DNA from: Variovorax sp. KK3
GTDB taxonomy: Bacteria > Pseudomonadota > Gammaproteobacteria > Burkholderiales > Burkholderiaceae_C
Direction of reading: 5' to 3'
Length of the DNA stretch: 64,000 nucleotides
NCBI RefSeq assembly: GCF_001984055.1
Contig: NZ_LYVO01000003.1
Location: 62,001 to 126,000 of the forward strand
Below the pieces are notes generated by a model, which saw only the letters and a list, made by a program, of their open reading frames with translations, made no database searches and had not been told where the DNA came from. Shown here piece by piece: positions 26,335-34,493 of the stretch (position 1 is the first letter of the stretch; each line of letters opens with the position of its first letter). A program made the position numbers and the translations under genes.

Positions 26335-27546
26335 ATGAAGTTGAACCAGGCCGCGGCATGCGGCGCCATAGCCCTGGGCGCCATCTGCGCCCTTGGCACG
26401 TTTGCCACCACCGCCCACGCGCAAGAAGCCGTGCGCATCGGCTTCATCACCGACATGTCGAGCGCCTATGCCGACGGCGACGGCAAGGACGGCGCCATCG
26501 CCGTGCAGATGGCCATCGACGACTTCGGCGGCAAGCTGCTCGGCCGGCCGATGGAGCTGCTCAGCGTCGACCACCAGAACAAGCCCGACATCGCCGCCGC
26601 CAAGGCCAGGGAATGGTTCGACACCCGCAACTTGAAGATGCTGGTGGGCGGATCGAACTCCGGCGCCGGCCTGGCCATGGCCAGCGTGGCCGCCGAGAAA
26701 AAGTTTCCCTTCTTCGCCAACGGCGCCGGCACCTCGGCCCTGACCAACGAGCGCTGCACCCCCTACACCGTGCACTACGCCTACGACACCGTCGCGCAGG
26801 CCCGCGGCATCGGCAGCGCCATCGCCGACCAGGGCGGCAAGAGCTGGTTCTTCCTTTCGGCCGACTACGCCTTCGGTGCCGCGCTCGAAGCCGACGCCAC
26901 GCGCGTCATCCAGGAAAAAGGCGGCACCGTCGTCGGCGTGTCGAGGCACCCCATCAACGCGCCCGACTTCTCGTCCAACCTGCTGCAGGCCCAGAACTCC
27001 AAGGCCCAGGTGCTCGGCATCGCCAACGCCGGCGGCGACTTCATCAACGCCATGAAGGCAGCGCGCGAGTTCGGCGTGACCAAGTCGATGAAGGTGGCCG
27101 GCTTCATCGTCTTCCCCACCGACATCAAGTCGCTGGGCCTCAAGAACACCGAAGGGCTGCTGCTGGTGACCAGCTGGTACTGGGATCTCGACGAGGAGTC
27201 ACGCGCCTTCGCCAATCGCTTCATGGCCAAGGCGAAGCGCATGCCGACCGAGCTGCATGCGGCCAACTACTCCGCGACGATGACCTACCTGAAGGCCGCG
27301 ACGGCGGTGAACTCGCTCGATGCCGATGTGGTGATGAAGCACCTGAAGAGCACGCCGCAGAAGGACTTCTTCGCCAAGGGCTACATCCGGCCGGACGGCC
27401 GGTACATCCACGACATGTACCTGATGCAGGTGAAAGCGCCGGCGGAGTCGAAGCGCGAGTGGGACTACTACAAGCACGTGGCGACGTTGCCGGGCGAGCA
27501 GGTGTTTCAGTCGAAGGAGTTGAGTCGGTGCGGGATGTGGAAGTGA
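26335..27546 (+). CDS. Branched-chain-type ABC transporter substrate-binding protein
   Basis: A 403-residue LivK/HAAT-type periplasmic receptor. The signal peptide ends near TTAHAQ (about residue 29). VRIGFITDMSSAYADGDGKD and KMLVGGSNSGAGLAMASVAA are typical. No permease or ATPase genes follow, so it must share components encoded elsewhere. It is the last gene of the acyl-CoA degradation operon (AGGAGA ribosome site) and probably captures the acid the operon degrades. A fragment of a close paralogue occurs at 28973-29042. Confidence 0.9.
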   Translation: MKLNQAAACGAIALGAICALGTFATTAHAQEAVRIGFITDMSSAYADGDGKDGAIAVQMAIDDFGGKLLGRPMELLSVDHQNKPDIAAAKAREWFDTRNLKMLVGGSNSGAGLAMASVAAEKKFPFFANGAGTSALTNERCTPYTVHYAYDTVAQARGIGSAIADQGGKSWFFLSADYAFGAALEADATRVIQEKGGTVVGVSRHPINAPDFSSNLLQAQNSKAQVLGIANAGGDFINAMKAAREFGVTKSMKVAGFIVFPTDIKSLGLKNTEGLLLVTSWYWDLDEESRAFANRFMAKAKRMPTELHAANYSATMTYLKAATAVNSLDADVVMKHLKSTPQKDFFAKGYIRPDGRYIHDMYLMQVKAPAESKREWDYYKHVATLPGEQVFQSKELSRCGMWK

Positions 27547-27577
27547 TCGGTTGGCCGCTGCAGTTGTCATGAGTTCG

Positions 27578-27602
27578 AGGCCGGACGTTGAACCGCCGGC
27601 CT
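27578..27602. terminator. Hairpin after the acyl-CoA operon, terminator-like
   Basis: AGGCCGG at 27578-27584 and CCGGCCT at 27596-27602 form a perfect 7-base stem with an 11-base loop, 32 bases after the receptor stop. There is no U-tract. The remaining gap to 27790 shows nothing else. Confidence 0.4.
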
Positions 27603-27789
27603 AGGAACGCTTACTGAGTTCCTGAGGGTCTCAGTGGTCGCACGGACCGCCGCAAGCGGCCGGCCAGTCCCGTGCTCGTGCGCAAGGTAGGACGCCAACC
27701 ACGTCAAGTCAGGTGAAACGCTGCGCTGCAGCATGGGGAGCGCAGTGCTTCATAGTCGCTTCGACTTCGGTCCTTGACGAAAGCACGCA

Positions 27790-28008
27790 ATGAGCAACCC
27801 ATGGACGAAGAAAAACCCGCTGATGAGCATGTGGCTGAGCGCAGCCAACAAGGCAGCGGGATCAGCGCGTGGCCAGGCTACGGCTGCCGCCAAGCGTCAG
27901 GTGGCGAGCTCGCAGGCTGACCTCAGCCGGCAGATCGTCGACTTCTGGACGGGGACCACACGGGCGGCGGTCAAGTCGAAGCCATCGGCCAAGAAGAGCC
28001 GGCGTTGA
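27790..28008 (+). CDS. Small basic protein of unknown function
   Basis: A 72-residue protein beginning MSNPWTKKNPLMSMWLSAAN, then an Ala-, Gln- and Arg-rich helical part (GQATAAAKRQVASSQADLSR) and a lysine-rich tail. I have an impression of similar small proteins in Burkholderiales, without a known role; the central helix recalls phasin-like or DNA-associated proteins only weakly. It begins an accessory stretch and is followed in the same direction by a transglutaminase-like gene. Confidence 0.6.
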   Translation: MSNPWTKKNPLMSMWLSAANKAAGSARGQATAAAKRQVASSQADLSRQIVDFWTGTTRAAVKSKPSAKKSRR

Positions 28009-28072
28009 TCCCATGCGACCGGGCCCCGGCGGCGCAACGAGCCTTGCAAGCGCACACAACTCAAAGGCTCCC

Positions 28073-28900
28073 ATGAAATTCCACGTCGGCTTCGAGATGA
28101 CGTACGAGTGCGTCCAGCCCACACCGATGCTGCTCCTGCTCAGCATCCACTTCGAGCGCGCCTCGGACCTCATTCGTCCGGACGCCCTGTCTGTCACACC
28201 GATGGTGAAGACGACCGGCTTCAGGGACGGCTTTGGAAACTGGTGTACCCGCCTGGTTGCGCCTGCAGGAAAAATGCGACTGAGCACCGACGCACTGGTC
28301 ACGGACACCGGCGTTGCCGATGTCGTCGCAAAGGACGCGAAGCAGGTTGCTGTCCAGGCACTTCCGGATGCGACATTGCCGTTTTTGCTCGGCAGCCGCT
28401 ACTGCGACACCGACAAGCTTTCCGACGCTGCATGGGAGCGCTTCGGACGCACCCCAGCGGGATGGGAGCGGGTGCAGGCGATCTGCGATTTCACGCACAA
28501 GCACATCAAGTTCGACTACCTGAAGGCCAGCCGCACGCGCAGCGCGTTCGAGGCGTATCAAGAGGGGCAGGGCGTATGCCGCGACTACGCGCATCTGGCC
28601 ATCGCGCTTTGCCGATGCATGAACATTCCCGCGCGCTATTGCACGGGCTACCTCGGCGATGTCGGCACGCCGCCCCCGTATCCGCCAGGGGACTTTGCGG
28701 CCTGGTTCGAGGCCTATCTCGGCGACCGCTGGTACACCTTCGACGCACGAAACAACGTTCCTCGCATTGGGCGAATTTTGATGGCGCGCGGGCGGGATGC
28801 TTGTGATGTGGCGCTCTCCACTGCGTTCGGCAGCAACAAGCTCACTGGGTTCAAGGTTTGGACTGACGAGGTTGCTGAGCAGCAGGTTGCGGTGGTTTGA
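28073..28900 (+). CDS. Transglutaminase-like protein (cytoplasmic)
   Basis: A 275-residue protein with an N-terminal beta-rich domain (about 1-105) and a transglutaminase-like core. The nucleophile is Cys169 in GQGVCRDYAHLAIALCRCM, with the usual IPARYCTGYLGD after it. The strand that normally starts with the catalytic His reads DFAAWFEAYLGDRWYTFDAR, with Ala where His is expected; I have the impression some members of this branch also lack it. No signal peptide. The first ATG with the conserved N-terminus is 28073. Confidence 0.82.
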   Translation: MKFHVGFEMTYECVQPTPMLLLLSIHFERASDLIRPDALSVTPMVKTTGFRDGFGNWCTRLVAPAGKMRLSTDALVTDTGVADVVAKDAKQVAVQALPDATLPFLLGSRYCDTDKLSDAAWERFGRTPAGWERVQAICDFTHKHIKFDYLKASRTRSAFEAYQEGQGVCRDYAHLAIALCRCMNIPARYCTGYLGDVGTPPPYPPGDFAAWFEAYLGDRWYTFDARNNVPRIGRILMARGRDACDVALSTAFGSNKLTGFKVWTDEVAEQQVAVV

Positions 28901-28972
28901 GTCATTCGACGAATCGAAGCGCCGGCCGGCACCGCTGAAGGTGGTGCTTAGACGCGGATAACAGAGCACCAG

Positions 28973-29042
28973 GACTTCATCAACGCCGTGAAGGCCGCGC
29001 GCGAGTTCGGTGTGGTCAAGCTGATGACGGTGGCGGGCTTCA
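28973..29042 (+). pseudogene. Fragment of a branched-chain-type ABC receptor gene
   Basis: About 70 bases correspond to the middle of the receptor gene at 26335-27546 (its bases near 27037-27106), roughly 61 of 70 identical by eye. The translation DFINAVKAAREFGVVKLMTV differs from the intact copy at scattered positions, so it is the relic of a diverged paralogue rather than a fresh copy. The flanks do not match. It abuts the accessory operon starting at 29144 and may mark a recombination breakpoint. Confidence 0.7.
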
Positions 29043-29143
29043 AAGCGCTAGTTCCGATCAGAACCAATAAAGACGTCCTCGGCGGGCCAATCTCCAACCA
29101 GGAAGGTGCAGGAGTTTCGTGTGTTCGGCCTTTAAGTCGTATC

Positions 29144-29851
29144 TCAAAGGCCGTGGGAGTCGGCAGACGCTGAGCCTAAACTGTTCCATTCAATTCGCCG
29201 ACTTCGCCAGTGCCGTTCAATCGCCTGAGTGAAATCTGGTCGAACGAGCTTTGCTCGAGCAGTCGTCGCGCCGGAATCCTCTCGTCGCACTATAAGGCCC
29301 TCTATTGGCCCTGCGCGATACCTGCTTGGTGTCTCCAACAAAAGCGCGCGAAGTTCATGCAGCTTGATTTGGCCACGAAACAATTCTGCAACCGTGGCTA
29401 TACCCGCGTTTTTCGCAAACGCAGCACGGGCACTCGTAGACTGAAACTTTTGATTCGAAGAGTCGTAAAGGTCGAAAAGGAGCCACCAATCTGGGAGGCG
29501 GTCATAGGTCAAGGAGTGCTTGGCGGCACACCATTCTCCGAATGCGATCCACCCGGGCGGGAGAGCGGTGACCAGAGCATCGCTGTGAACAGCAGACCAA
29601 TGCAGCAGCTTTGAGAACTGGCCCCCATACGGCATTTGAAGGTATTGTCCGCGGTTCTGCGCTCGCAATTGCCCCGCTCGATCAAGTGAGAATCCCAGAT
29701 TTGCGCCGTCGATCTTTTCCTCAACGACAACATCACCTGCCAGCAGTGCTTTAGCTTCTGGCCCGGACAAGACCTTGTCATGACGGGGCGCACCCTCTCC
29801 GAGCCACATTAGATGCGGCGTATGCGGAAAGCGAAAGAATGCATCGATCAT
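29144..29851 (-). CDS. RNA ligase, T4 Rnl2-type nucleotidyltransferase
   Basis: A 235-residue protein with the full set of covalent nucleotidyltransferase motifs: I at VVEEKIDGANLGF with the AMP-accepting Lys46; QNRGQYL nearby; III at FGEWCAAKHSLTY (104-116); IIIa at WWLLFDLYD (122-130); IV at IEGLIVRRE (183-191); V at ARAKLVRPDF (198-207). This is the Rnl2-like RNA ligase arrangement, which seals 3'-OH/5'-phosphate nicks in RNA using ATP. I start at 29851, where ATG overlaps the PIN gene stop as ATGA. Being coupled to an RNase and an ATPase suggests repair of cut RNA. Confidence 0.85.
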   Translation of the reverse strand: MIDAFFRFPHTPHLMWLGEGAPRHDKVLSGPEAKALLAGDVVVEEKIDGANLGFSLDRAGQLRAQNRGQYLQMPYGGQFSKLLHWSAVHSDALVTALPPGWIAFGEWCAAKHSLTYDRLPDWWLLFDLYDSSNQKFQSTSARAAFAKNAGIATVAELFRGQIKLHELRALLLETPSRYRAGPIEGLIVRREDSGATTARAKLVRPDFTQAIERHWRSRRIEWNSLGSASADSHGL

Positions 29852-30375
29852 GGGAGCGGCGGAATGTCTCGACCCGGGAACTTCTTGGCGTAGAACTTGC
29901 AAAGGTCGTCACCGCAGAGAAATTGAACGGCCACGCCTGCAGCCTTGAGAGGCTGCCACCAGTCCAACCACTTGCTATCGGTTGCCTGCCAAACATCGGG
30001 GCGCCGAGGATGGGCGCCGGCAGCCGCAAGAAACTTGCGATCGGGCGCATCGACTGCTAGTTGCAGCGCCTGATCCGGAAAGTCGTCAAATAAATCCGGC
30101 TCAGGCTCTTTTAATGTAACGCGCTCGACGTGTTTAACATTGGCGGCATTTCTAAGCAGCCACATGACAAAGACATCGCCAGGTCGCTTATTTTTGATGG
30201 GAGTTGTCTTGTTCTGATACTCGCTCAGAATTCGATGTGCATCATCAATGACAACCTTGCCATTTTTCATCAGCTTCTCAAGGCGATCAACACATTCAAT
30301 GACGCAGTCCGGCGACACATCGGCATGAGAGCCGTTCGCAACCAAAATCACGTTCGTATCTACAACGACGTGCAT
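29848..30375 (-). CDS. PIN-domain ribonuclease
   Basis: A 175-residue protein with a PIN-like fold. Metal-binding acidic residues appear in order: Asp6 in VVVDTNVILVANG, Glu52 in RILSEYQN, Asp112 in DAPDRKFLAAAG and Asp133 in ATDSKWLDWW. The set is complete, so single-stranded RNA cleavage is expected. The start is ATG at 30375 or GTG at 30378, both overlapping the ATPase stop. The gene also overlaps the RNA ligase start. No antitoxin-like small gene is adjacent; the ATPase may control it instead. Confidence 0.82.
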   Translation of the reverse strand: MHVVVDTNVILVANGSHADVSPDCVIECVDRLEKLMKNGKVVIDDAHRILSEYQNKTTPIKNKRPGDVFVMWLLRNAANVKHVERVTLKEPEPDLFDDFPDQALQLAVDAPDRKFLAAAGAHPRRPDVWQATDSKWLDWWQPLKAAGVAVQFLCGDDLCKFYAKKFPGRDIPPLP

Positions 30376-31778
30376 CACTCTGCCTCCGACCCTAACGCAG
30401 CTGCTTTGCGCCGTCGCTCTTGAACTGCACGCATTCGTGCAGCCACGTCTGCCATTTCGTCGCCGAAGAAATTTTCGGGCCAGTTTTCGATCTCCCCGTC
30501 GTCGTTGAGCCCCAACCCCTCGAGCTGTGCCGTCTGCCCCTCGCGAGTTACGAAGTAGATCGCAACATCTTCTTTCGCGATAGTCCCTTCCGCCACCCGC
30601 CTTTGAAGTCGTGATAAGAAGTGTTCAGAGTGGCTTTCAACGATAAGCTGCGTCCCGCGCGGACTGCCGCTTTCCCAGGCCTGGACCGCGCAGATCAATG
30701 CATCTGCCAAGTTTGACTGAACGCGAGGATGCAGGTGGATCTCGGGCTGCTCCATCCAGATCACTGAATTTGGCGGTGCGTAAAAGGCTTGAACCAGCGC
30801 AGGCAGAACCTGCGAAACACCAAATCCAACGTCCGTGAGTTTCACCTCTGGTGCATCCTCATGCGTGCGAAGCAGAACTTCATATTCCTTGCGGCCCTTC
30901 GCCACTGGCTTCACTGAAAAGTCGGAGATCACACCCAGTTCTTTCAGCCACGCAGCAATAAAGGTGTCGAAGCGCTGTTTGCGCTGCCGATGCCCGCGAT
31001 TAAGTTGCCGCCCCTCTTGTGTCGCGGCCAGCAGTGCTGCGATCGCCGACTCTCCTTGCATGCCAACGTCGGCCGGAGTGTCGCCGGACCACTGATAGAC
31101 ACGTTCGGGGTGCTTCCGCAGGGGCCCAAGATAAAAAAACTGACTGAACACGCGCTCTGTCTGCAGCGCAAAGTCTGCCAAGAAGTCAGCATTCTGATAG
31201 CGCAACAGAGTCCGGTCGGTGAAGCGATAGAACTTCTCCGGTGGTTCAGCCGGCCACTTTCTGCCTGTGGCATGGACGAGACGAAGCGGCTCAGATGTCA
31301 AATTGCCACCCCCATTCTTGCGGGAGTGAATTACTTCAAGAATGTTCGTGCCGGAATCAATCACTCGATAGCGAAATTTTTCCGTTTCGGGTTGCTGCGT
31401 TGAAGTCGCCACAATTCGAGCGCCAAGCTCGATCTGGTCCCCAGCGAACTGCTTGGCCTTAGCGCTTGCCAGCGCATCTCGGACAGTGATTCCTCCAGGG
31501 ACGCGCCACCCAAGAATGAACGACAGCGGCAGAGACATGTCATGACCATGCAAACAATCTGCGAACGTGCCGAGGTCGATCAGGCTGTTTGCATCGCCGA
31601 GATGAAGCGCCCTTTTTCGATCCGTTGATAGCACAGTTTGTTTCAAGGCCAGGAGCAAGTGTCCGAGGCTTGATTTGCCAGAGCTATTCGAGCCGAAAAG
31701 CACCGTCAACGGCGCAAGTCGAATGCTCCCGGTATCAGCCCAGGCTTTGAAGTTGCGGATGCGAAGATGGGTCAACAT
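30375..31778 (-). CDS. SMC/OLD-like AAA ATPase with DUF3696-type C-terminus
   Basis: A 467-residue ABC-class ATPase. Walker A is FGSNSSGKSS (28-37); the signature-like DVGFGVSQVLP is at 316-326; Walker B with D-loop is VIWMEQPEIHLHP (339-351); the switch His lies in ESHSEHFLSRL (381-391). The C-terminal LNDDGEIENWPENFFGDEM (425-443) matches the DUF3696 pattern seen in stand-alone predicted ATPases. AAAGGAG precedes the start. GC is visibly lower than in flanking genes. It is the probable sensor or regulator for the coupled PIN nuclease and RNA ligase. Confidence 0.87.
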   Translation of the reverse strand: MLTHLRIRNFKAWADTGSIRLAPLTVLFGSNSSGKSSLGHLLLALKQTVLSTDRKRALHLGDANSLIDLGTFADCLHGHDMSLPLSFILGWRVPGGITVRDALASAKAKQFAGDQIELGARIVATSTQQPETEKFRYRVIDSGTNILEVIHSRKNGGGNLTSEPLRLVHATGRKWPAEPPEKFYRFTDRTLLRYQNADFLADFALQTERVFSQFFYLGPLRKHPERVYQWSGDTPADVGMQGESAIAALLAATQEGRQLNRGHRQRKQRFDTFIAAWLKELGVISDFSVKPVAKGRKEYEVLLRTHEDAPEVKLTDVGFGVSQVLPALVQAFYAPPNSVIWMEQPEIHLHPRVQSNLADALICAVQAWESGSPRGTQLIVESHSEHFLSRLQRRVAEGTIAKEDVAIYFVTREGQTAQLEGLGLNDDGEIENWPENFFGDEMADVAARMRAVQERRRKAAALGSEAE

Positions 31779-31824
31779 GACTTGGGCTCCTTTAGAGCGA
31801 GTGTGCGCTGGGCAGCAGCAAAAT

Positions 31825-32274
31825 CTATCCCAGGCTTACAGCATTAATCTTCATGCTGCTGTTCGCCAGATTTGCGCTGTTTGCAGGCTGCAAGCCAGCG
31901 AATAGCTGAACTGTGCAAGTGCGGCTGATCGCGTCGTGTGGCTCCAGCGAGTACCGCATCGCATGGCGTTTCAAACCAAAAAGGTTCCGTGCGACTGCCA
32001 AAACTCGTTCGGCATCGAACTGGACGCGGCAGGTCGAGTAGGACCACCATTTCGCCTTGATCGGCTCGACGTCACCGGCAGCGTTCAGCACGTGAGTTGG
32101 GGCTCCAGGTTGGAAGTTGATCTTGATCGGGCGCCGCATCTTCGGCGAAAACTGGTCTTTGGCATCTAAGGCGCTGACCTGCGTGTGCAGGTGATCGACC
32201 TTGATCCGGATGACAACGCGGGCGAAGCTAGCAGAGGCATCGACGCCTTGCTGTCTTAGGTCTAACAACTCCAT
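31825..32274 (-). CDS. Unknown protein upstream of the ATPase, possible fourth system gene
   Basis: A 149-residue protein I do not recognise. It begins MELLDLRQQGVDASASFARV, has a beta-rich middle (RPIKINFQPGAPTHVLNAAG, KWWSYSTCRVQFDAERVLAV) and no signal peptide or membrane segment. A GGGAGG lies just 2 bases before the ATG. It runs in the same direction as the ATPase, PIN and ligase genes, 46 bases upstream, and shares their lower GC, so it may be the first gene of the operon. Confidence 0.55.
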   Translation of the reverse strand: MELLDLRQQGVDASASFARVVIRIKVDHLHTQVSALDAKDQFSPKMRRPIKINFQPGAPTHVLNAAGDVEPIKAKWWSYSTCRVQFDAERVLAVARNLFGLKRHAMRYSLEPHDAISRTCTVQLFAGLQPANSANLANSSMKINAVSLG

Positions 32275-32495
32275 ATCCTCCCATCTCCACTCTTGCGTGA
32301 AAACATGTTACCGGACAATGCCAATACAAACTCGCGTCAGTTATTAAACGCGAAGCGAATGGGCGTATGAAGACCTTGTGGATGCACTGATCCCGAGTCG
32401 ATGCTGCTCCGCGACCCGAGTAGTAAGTCGGGTTGAGCAAGCCAATTGCCCAAGCAACTTATGGCCACGCTCGGAAATCCCGCCTTGCGGCGGCG

Positions 32496-32547
32496 AGTTG
32501 CTAGTCATGTCGCGTTAGCGATTGATCGCACTCAGGCTCTAGCAACT
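32496..32547. repeat. Perfect 9-base inverted repeat in a gene-poor gap
   Basis: AGTTGCTAG at 32496-32504 is mirrored exactly by CTAGCAACT at 32539-32547, with 34 bases between. It lies in the 32275-32598 gap between the accessory operon and the XRE gene, where I see no convincing gene. It could form a long hairpin RNA, or be the footprint of a lost mobile element. Confidence 0.4.
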
Positions 32548-32598
32548 TCATATAGGCAATGTAACTTTCACGCAAGTCGTTGGTCGGGCCGCCACGCG

Positions 32599-32841
32599 CT
32601 ACGCCTTGAGCAACCTGTAAGGTGCAACGTCCAAAGCCCGGGCCAAGCGCTCTAGGTTATCCAGCGAAATGTTCCGCGCCTGCCGCTCCACATGCGCCAC
32701 GAACGTTCTATGCAGCCCCGCCTCAAGGGCAAGCGCTTCTTGCGACCAACCCCGCGCCGCTCTCAGCCGAATGAGATTGGTGGCCAACATCTCTCGTGCC
32801 GAGAGATCGACGGGGCCGGTGGGGTGGGCTTGGCGAGACAC
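32599..32841 (-). CDS. XRE-family (Cro/CI-type) DNA-binding protein
   Basis: An 80-residue single-domain regulator. The helix-turn-helix is NLIRLRAARGWSQEALALEA followed by GLHRTFVAHVERQARNISLD. It has no effector domain. Such small proteins often control neighbouring accessory or defence genes. It lies upstream of the ATPase/PIN/ligase operon on the same strand but is separated from it by over 300 bases, so control is possible but unproven. Confidence 0.87.
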   Translation of the reverse strand: MSRQAHPTGPVDLSAREMLATNLIRLRAARGWSQEALALEAGLHRTFVAHVERQARNISLDNLERLARALDVAPYRLLKA

Positions 32842-32986
32842 TGCGCGCAGTCTCGCGATTTGTAGCTTTTAAGTCAGCCGCGTTTAAGTCACAATATTTC
32901 GCCCGTCAGGTGCCATCGGCGTCTGAGCCGTGCGTTTGTTGCCGAGTTTTCAATTCACCCCTGTTGTCGTGACTCAACGGCGCACC

Positions 32987-33226
32987 ATGTCCCTGGAACT
33001 GCTTCGTCAGATCGCTAGCGCTCAACGCTTCCCGGTCATCCTGATTGATGACTCGGATATTGAACGCTTTCGGACGCTCTTTCGAGCCGGCTACGCGACC
33101 GGCTTCCTGCAAGAGACTCCCGTCGGCGCCAGCTGGCAGGTCGGCGTCCACGTTACCGAGATCACTCCGCAAGGCCGTCAAGCATTGGCCAATGCCTTGG
33201 ACTCAGCCGATCGCGAGGACCCGTAG
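32987..33226 (+). CDS. Small conserved-looking protein of unknown function
   Basis: A 79-residue protein beginning MSLELLRQIASAQRFPVILI, followed by DDSDIERFRTLFRAGYATGF and a C-terminal ITPQGRQALANALD that resembles the last helix of winged-helix proteins. A GTG at 32930 could add 19 residues. It has ordinary regional codon usage and is divergent from the XRE gene. No known role. The 33227-33347 gap after it holds nothing I can identify. Confidence 0.62.
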   Translation: MSLELLRQIASAQRFPVILIDDSDIERFRTLFRAGYATGFLQETPVGASWQVGVHVTEITPQGRQALANALDSADREDP

Positions 33227-33347
33227 CACGCCCTCGCTTTCATCCCGTTGCTTTGCGATCCGGAGGCGCATCTCCGGGTTAGCCACGCCGCACTTTGCGT
33301 CGTCAATGGCCCGGCGCCATCGCTTGCCAGCATCGCGAGCCCCGCGG

Positions 33348-33806
33348 TCACTCCAACCGAAACACCTGGTACTCAATCACCTTCGCCCCCCGTAGCCGCC
33401 CACGCGCGATGAACATGCTTTCCATCAGCCACGCATACCGCGGCGACTCGGTCTCGAAGAACATGGCCATGCGCATGTACTGGTCGCTCCACTCCGTGCC
33501 CTCGTCGCGCGCCACCGCGTCGTTGAAGCGGGAGGTCGCATGCACGATGCCGTGGTATTCCAGCAGCACCAGGGCGCCGTCGTCCGTGCGAAACGGCAGG
33601 CGCACGTGCGGGCGGCCGAAGCCGTTGGGCATCGGCGTGAACCAGTCGATGCCGGGCATGAGGGAGGTGGCGCTCAGGCGAGGGCCTTTCAGCGTGGCCT
33701 TCTTCATCTCCCACCATGTTCTGCGCGGGCTCGGGCTGCTTCCGTCGGAGGCGGCTGCGGGGCCGTCGATGTCGAGCTGGTAGTCGAACTCATGGATCAG
33801 TTGCAT
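33348..33806 (-). CDS. DUF3237-type small protein
   Basis: A 152-residue protein beginning MQLIHEFDYQLDIDGPAAAS. WWEMKKATLKGPRLSATSLM and PGIDWFTPMPNGFGRPHVRL, then LVLLEYHGIVHATSRF, fit DUF3237, a small beta-barrel family of unknown function. I start at 33806, with an AGAGGA ribosome site, rather than upstream where translation looks random. It stands alone. Confidence 0.78.
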   Translation of the reverse strand: MQLIHEFDYQLDIDGPAAASDGSSPSPRRTWWEMKKATLKGPRLSATSLMPGIDWFTPMPNGFGRPHVRLPFRTDDGALVLLEYHGIVHATSRFNDAVARDEGTEWSDQYMRMAMFFETESPRYAWLMESMFIARGRLRGAKVIEYQVFRLE

Positions 33807-34177
33807 CGCGTCCTCTTTCAAAAGGCGTCGGCCGCGATCGTCGAGGCCGCAAGGGGGAGTGTGTCGCATGGGGTGCTCGGACGCATGTGTCCGTGACAAC
33901 GCCGTTCTTTCAGGCAATGCCGCCAGTCGCGAGCCGGGCGGCGTGGGGGCGTAAGGGGTTGGGCGGCCTGCCCGTTTGCGTCGTGCGCCGGCGTTGCCGA
34001 GACGAGCCAACTAAAAAAGCCGCCCCCGTTTCATTCCACCCCCAAAGGTCGAGTAACTCACCAAGCCCTTCCTTTTGTCCGACATGCGCATACGCCAACT
34101 GGTTGATGTTGGCCCGTTGCGTGCTTGTTAGATTGCCATCCACAAGCTCCAACATCGATCAACCAGAGGGCGGCTCC
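33807..34177. other. Gene-poor interval, 371 bases
   Basis: Between two divergent genes I see no convincing coding frame, RNA gene or repeat. The stretch 34015-34170 is less GC-rich than its surroundings and is the likely promoter region for the 78-residue gene starting at 34178. Confidence 0.5.
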
Positions 34178-34414
34178 ATGCTCGACACGGTTTCCAAGGC
34201 TGGCGTACTTCGCCGCAACGGCATCAACGTTCCGGCCCCCTCGGCGCAGAACACACAGGCATGGCAGTCGGCCGTCGATGCGCTGTTCGATGTCTACGTC
34301 GTGCAGCGTGCGGCCCGCAGCCTGCGCGAGGCGGAAGAGGCTTACGAGCTGGAACTGCTGAGCCGGTTGGCCGCGACCTCCTACCAGCGGCGCCGGGCGA
34401 CCAACTACGCCTGA
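34178..34414 (+). CDS. Small protein of unknown function
   Basis: A 78-residue protein beginning MLDTVSKAGVLRRNGINVPA. Its second half is helical and charged (VQRAARSLREAEEAYELELL) and ends in QRRRATNYA. No signal peptide or membrane segment. An AGAGGG ribosome site precedes it, and a stable hairpin immediately follows its stop, supporting a single-gene transcript. Confidence 0.6.
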   Translation: MLDTVSKAGVLRRNGINVPAPSAQNTQAWQSAVDALFDVYVVQRAARSLREAEEAYELELLSRLAATSYQRRRATNYA

Positions 34415-34417
34415 GCC

Positions 34418-34439
34418 GTGCCCGCGCGCTTGCGGGCAC
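34418..34439 (+). terminator. Strong hairpin, probable terminator
   Basis: GTGCCCGC at 34418-34425 and GCGGGCAC at 34432-34439 form a perfect 8-base stem with a 6-base loop, 4 bases after the preceding stop. No U-run follows. Confidence 0.5.
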
Positions 34440-34493
34440 CGGTTGTGGATGCGAGGATGCCGCACCGCCCGTCGGGCCGCATTGGAGAAGCCC

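Noticed and set aside
32228..32440. 70-codon frame upstream of the accessory operon
   Set aside because: It overlaps the 149-residue gene, has an unlikely composition and no ribosome site.
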